NCBI RefSeq assembly: GCF_009727155.1
Contig: NZ_WNWM01000002.1
Location: 310,001 to 374,000, forward strand
Length of the DNA: 64,000 nt
Reading direction: 5' to 3'
Source: Pseudoduganella dura
GTDB lineage: Bacteria > Pseudomonadota > Gammaproteobacteria > Burkholderiales > Burkholderiaceae_D
Within the stretch, counting starts at the first letter, position 1. Each line of letters starts with the position of its first letter. This document shows, piece by piece, positions 61,347 through 64,000 of the stretch. The notes under the pieces are model-generated. The model made no database searches and was not told the DNA's origin. It saw nothing but the letters and a program-made list of their open reading frames with translations. A program made the translations under genes and the position numbers.

Positions 61347-62734
61347 AATCGCAAGCCAGAAAAGCCACGTGGAGCGGATGGATCGGGTCCGTGCTGGAGT
61401 ACTACGACTTCTTCATCTACGCCACCGCGGCCACGCTCGTGTTTCCGCAAATCTTTTTCCCGTCGACCGACCCGAAGACGGCCATCGTCGCGTCGCTGGC
61501 CACGTACGGCGTCGGCTACATCGCGCGCCCGATCGGCGCGTTCATGCTGGGCCACTGGGGCGACACGCGGGGACGCAAGTACGTGCTGCTGATGTGCATG
61601 TTCCTGATGGGGATCTCGACGATGGCCGTGGGCCTGCTGCCCACGTATGAACAGGTGGGCGTGCTGGCGCCGGCGCTGCTGGTGCTGCTGCGCCTGGTGC
61701 AGGGCTTCGCCGTGGCGGGCGAGATTTCCGGCGCCAGCTCGATGATCCTGGAACACGCGCCGTTCGGCCGCCGCGGCTTCTTTGCCAGCTTCACGCTGCA
61801 GGGCGTGCAGGCCGGGCAGATCCTTGCCGCGGCGGTGTTCCTGCCGCTGGCCCACTTCATGCCCGAGGCGCAGTTCAATTCGTGGGGCTGGCGCATTCCG
61901 TTCCTGCTCAGCGCCGTGGTGATCCTCGCCGGCTACCTGATCCGCCGCAACGTGCACGAGACGCCGGCGTTTGCGCAGGAAAACAAGCGCGCCAAGGCGC
62001 CGATGGTGGAAGCCGTCACGGAAAGCTGGCGCGACATGCTGCGCGTGGTGTGCATGTCGTTCATGAACGTGATCCCCGTGGTGACGTCGATCTTCGGCGC
62101 CGCGTACGCGGTGCAGGCCGGCTACGGCATCGGCTTCTCGAAGGATGTCTACCTGTGGATTCCCGTGCTGGGCAACTGCCTGGCCGTGCTGGTGATTCCG
62201 GTCGTCGGCACCCTCGCCGACAAGTTCGGCCGCAAGCCGCCGATCATCGCCGGCGCCCTGCTCTCTGGCCTGCTGTCGTTCGGCTACCTGTACGCGATCA
62301 GCATCCACAACGTGCCGCTGGCGATCGCGATGTCGCTGCTGATGTGGGGCGTCGTCTACCAGGGCTACAACGCGGTGTTCCCCAGCTTCTACCCGGAGCT
62401 GTTCCCGACCCGCACCCGCGTCTCGGCGATGGCCATCTCGCAGAACCTGGGCACGCTGGTGACGGCGATGCTGCCGGCGGTCTTCGCCTTCGTGGCGCCG
62501 CCAGGCGCCAACGACATCCCGCTGAAGGTCGGCGCGATCACGTTCGGCGTGACCGTGATCGCCGCGCTGGCCTGCATGTCGGCGCGCGAAACCTACCGGA
62601 TCAGGATGGAAGACCTGGGCAACCCGGATGCGGTGCCGATGCCGAGGGAAGAGTACCAGCGGCTGCGCAAGGCCAGCGCCGCACCCGTCAAGGGCCGGCA
62701 GGAGGCAGGCACGGCGCATGGCGTCGGAACCTGA
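61343..62734 (+). CDS. MHS-family transporter, ShiA-like (shikimate/quinate type)
   Basis: 463 aa, twelve helices. SVLEYYDFFIYATAATLVFP and GHWGDTRGRKYVLL (about 70-83), then GTLADKFGRKPP in the second half, define the MHS group. E. coli ShiA, the shikimate importer, is the closest kind I can name; the cluster suggests quinate, shikimate or protocatechuate as substrate. It has a 9-base gap of weak ribosome site after a leader ORF, and a terminator behind it. Confidence 0.9.
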   Translation: MKSQARKATWSGWIGSVLEYYDFFIYATAATLVFPQIFFPSTDPKTAIVASLATYGVGYIARPIGAFMLGHWGDTRGRKYVLLMCMFLMGISTMAVGLLPTYEQVGVLAPALLVLLRLVQGFAVAGEISGASSMILEHAPFGRRGFFASFTLQGVQAGQILAAAVFLPLAHFMPEAQFNSWGWRIPFLLSAVVILAGYLIRRNVHETPAFAQENKRAKAPMVEAVTESWRDMLRVVCMSFMNVIPVVTSIFGAAYAVQAGYGIGFSKDVYLWIPVLGNCLAVLVIPVVGTLADKFGRKPPIIAGALLSGLLSFGYLYAISIHNVPLAIAMSLLMWGVVYQGYNAVFPSFYPELFPTRTRVSAMAISQNLGTLVTAMLPAVFAFVAPPGANDIPLKVGAITFGVTVIAALACMSARETYRIRMEDLGNPDAVPMPREEYQRLRKASAAPVKGRQEAGTAHGVGT

Positions 62735-62764
62735 CGCTCCTACGATTTGATATCGCGCAGACGA

Positions 62765-62795
62765 TGTCCTGGGGCCTGGCCCCAGGACATTTTTT
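62765..62795 (+). terminator. Rho-independent terminator of the quinate/shikimate cluster
   Basis: Perfect 11-bp stem TGTCCTGGGGC / GCCCCAGGACA, 3-base loop, then six T. A further 8-bp inverted repeat GCGCGCAA/TTGCGCGC at 62811-62827 stands before pobA. Confidence 0.92.
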
Positions 62796-62840
62796 GATGA
62801 AACACAAACCGCGCGCAAGTTGCGCGCGAATCCTCCCGCT

Positions 62841-64000
<1,160 letters not shown>

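Overview
The window is GC-rich DNA with dense genes on both strands and no phage or IS elements that I can recognise. Gene content points to a free-living betaproteobacterium of the Oxalobacteraceae (Massilia / Pseudoduganella / Duganella type). It combines LigD, a B3 metallo-beta-lactamase, many hybrid histidine kinases and GGDEF proteins, betaproteobacterial porins, DUF4214 proteins and aromatic catabolism. The assignment is inferred from gene content, not from a marker gene.

Region 1 (1-20 kb): the end of a PEP mutase/isocitrate lyase family gene, ligD, a small Ala/Lys-rich exported protein, an MHS-family transporter, a subclass B3 metallo-beta-lactamase, a frameshifted pgeF next to a 54-bp tandem repeat, and a complete MexEF-OprN-like RND efflux operon. 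These are followed by a catalytically degenerate HSL-fold hydrolase, a LysR regulator coupled to a D-2-hydroxyacid dehydrogenase, an OmpA-domain protein, an uncharacterised protein and a class A beta-lactamase.

Region 2 (20-31.6 kb): four tRNA-Arg(ACG) genes in tandem with their own promoter and two terminators. A signalling block follows: PAS-REC, PAS/GAF hybrid kinase, REC-GGDEF, REC-kinase-REC and a soluble HisKA_3 kinase, with an HhH-like protein, a hemerythrin-domain protein and a cytochrome P450.

Region 3 (31.6-55 kb): NDH-2, an orphan 526-aa protein, a DUF4214/calcium-repeat protein with a Pro-Ala linker, divergent lrp-type regulator and dadA, an HDOD protein, nsrR-hmp with an NsrR-like operator, a Cache hybrid kinase, an aminotransferase lacking its PLP lysine, a porin / PBP-like / GGDEF-EAL operon, a Nudix hydrolase and a zinc alcohol dehydrogenase.

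Region 4 (54.7-64 kb): an IclR regulator divergent from a cluster for quinate/shikimate catabolism. It encodes an HPPD-like VOC protein, quinate/shikimate dehydrogenase, a QuiC-like TIM-barrel dehydratase, type II dehydroquinase, two MFS transporters and a porin. It converges on pobA (4-hydroxybenzoate to protocatechuate), which runs off the right edge. Both routes feed protocatechuate. The most notable items are the split QuiC-like pair, the lysine-less aminotransferase, the serine-less hydrolase, the frameshifted pgeF, the leader peptide before the shikimate-type transporter, and two beta-lactamases of different class within 14 kb.
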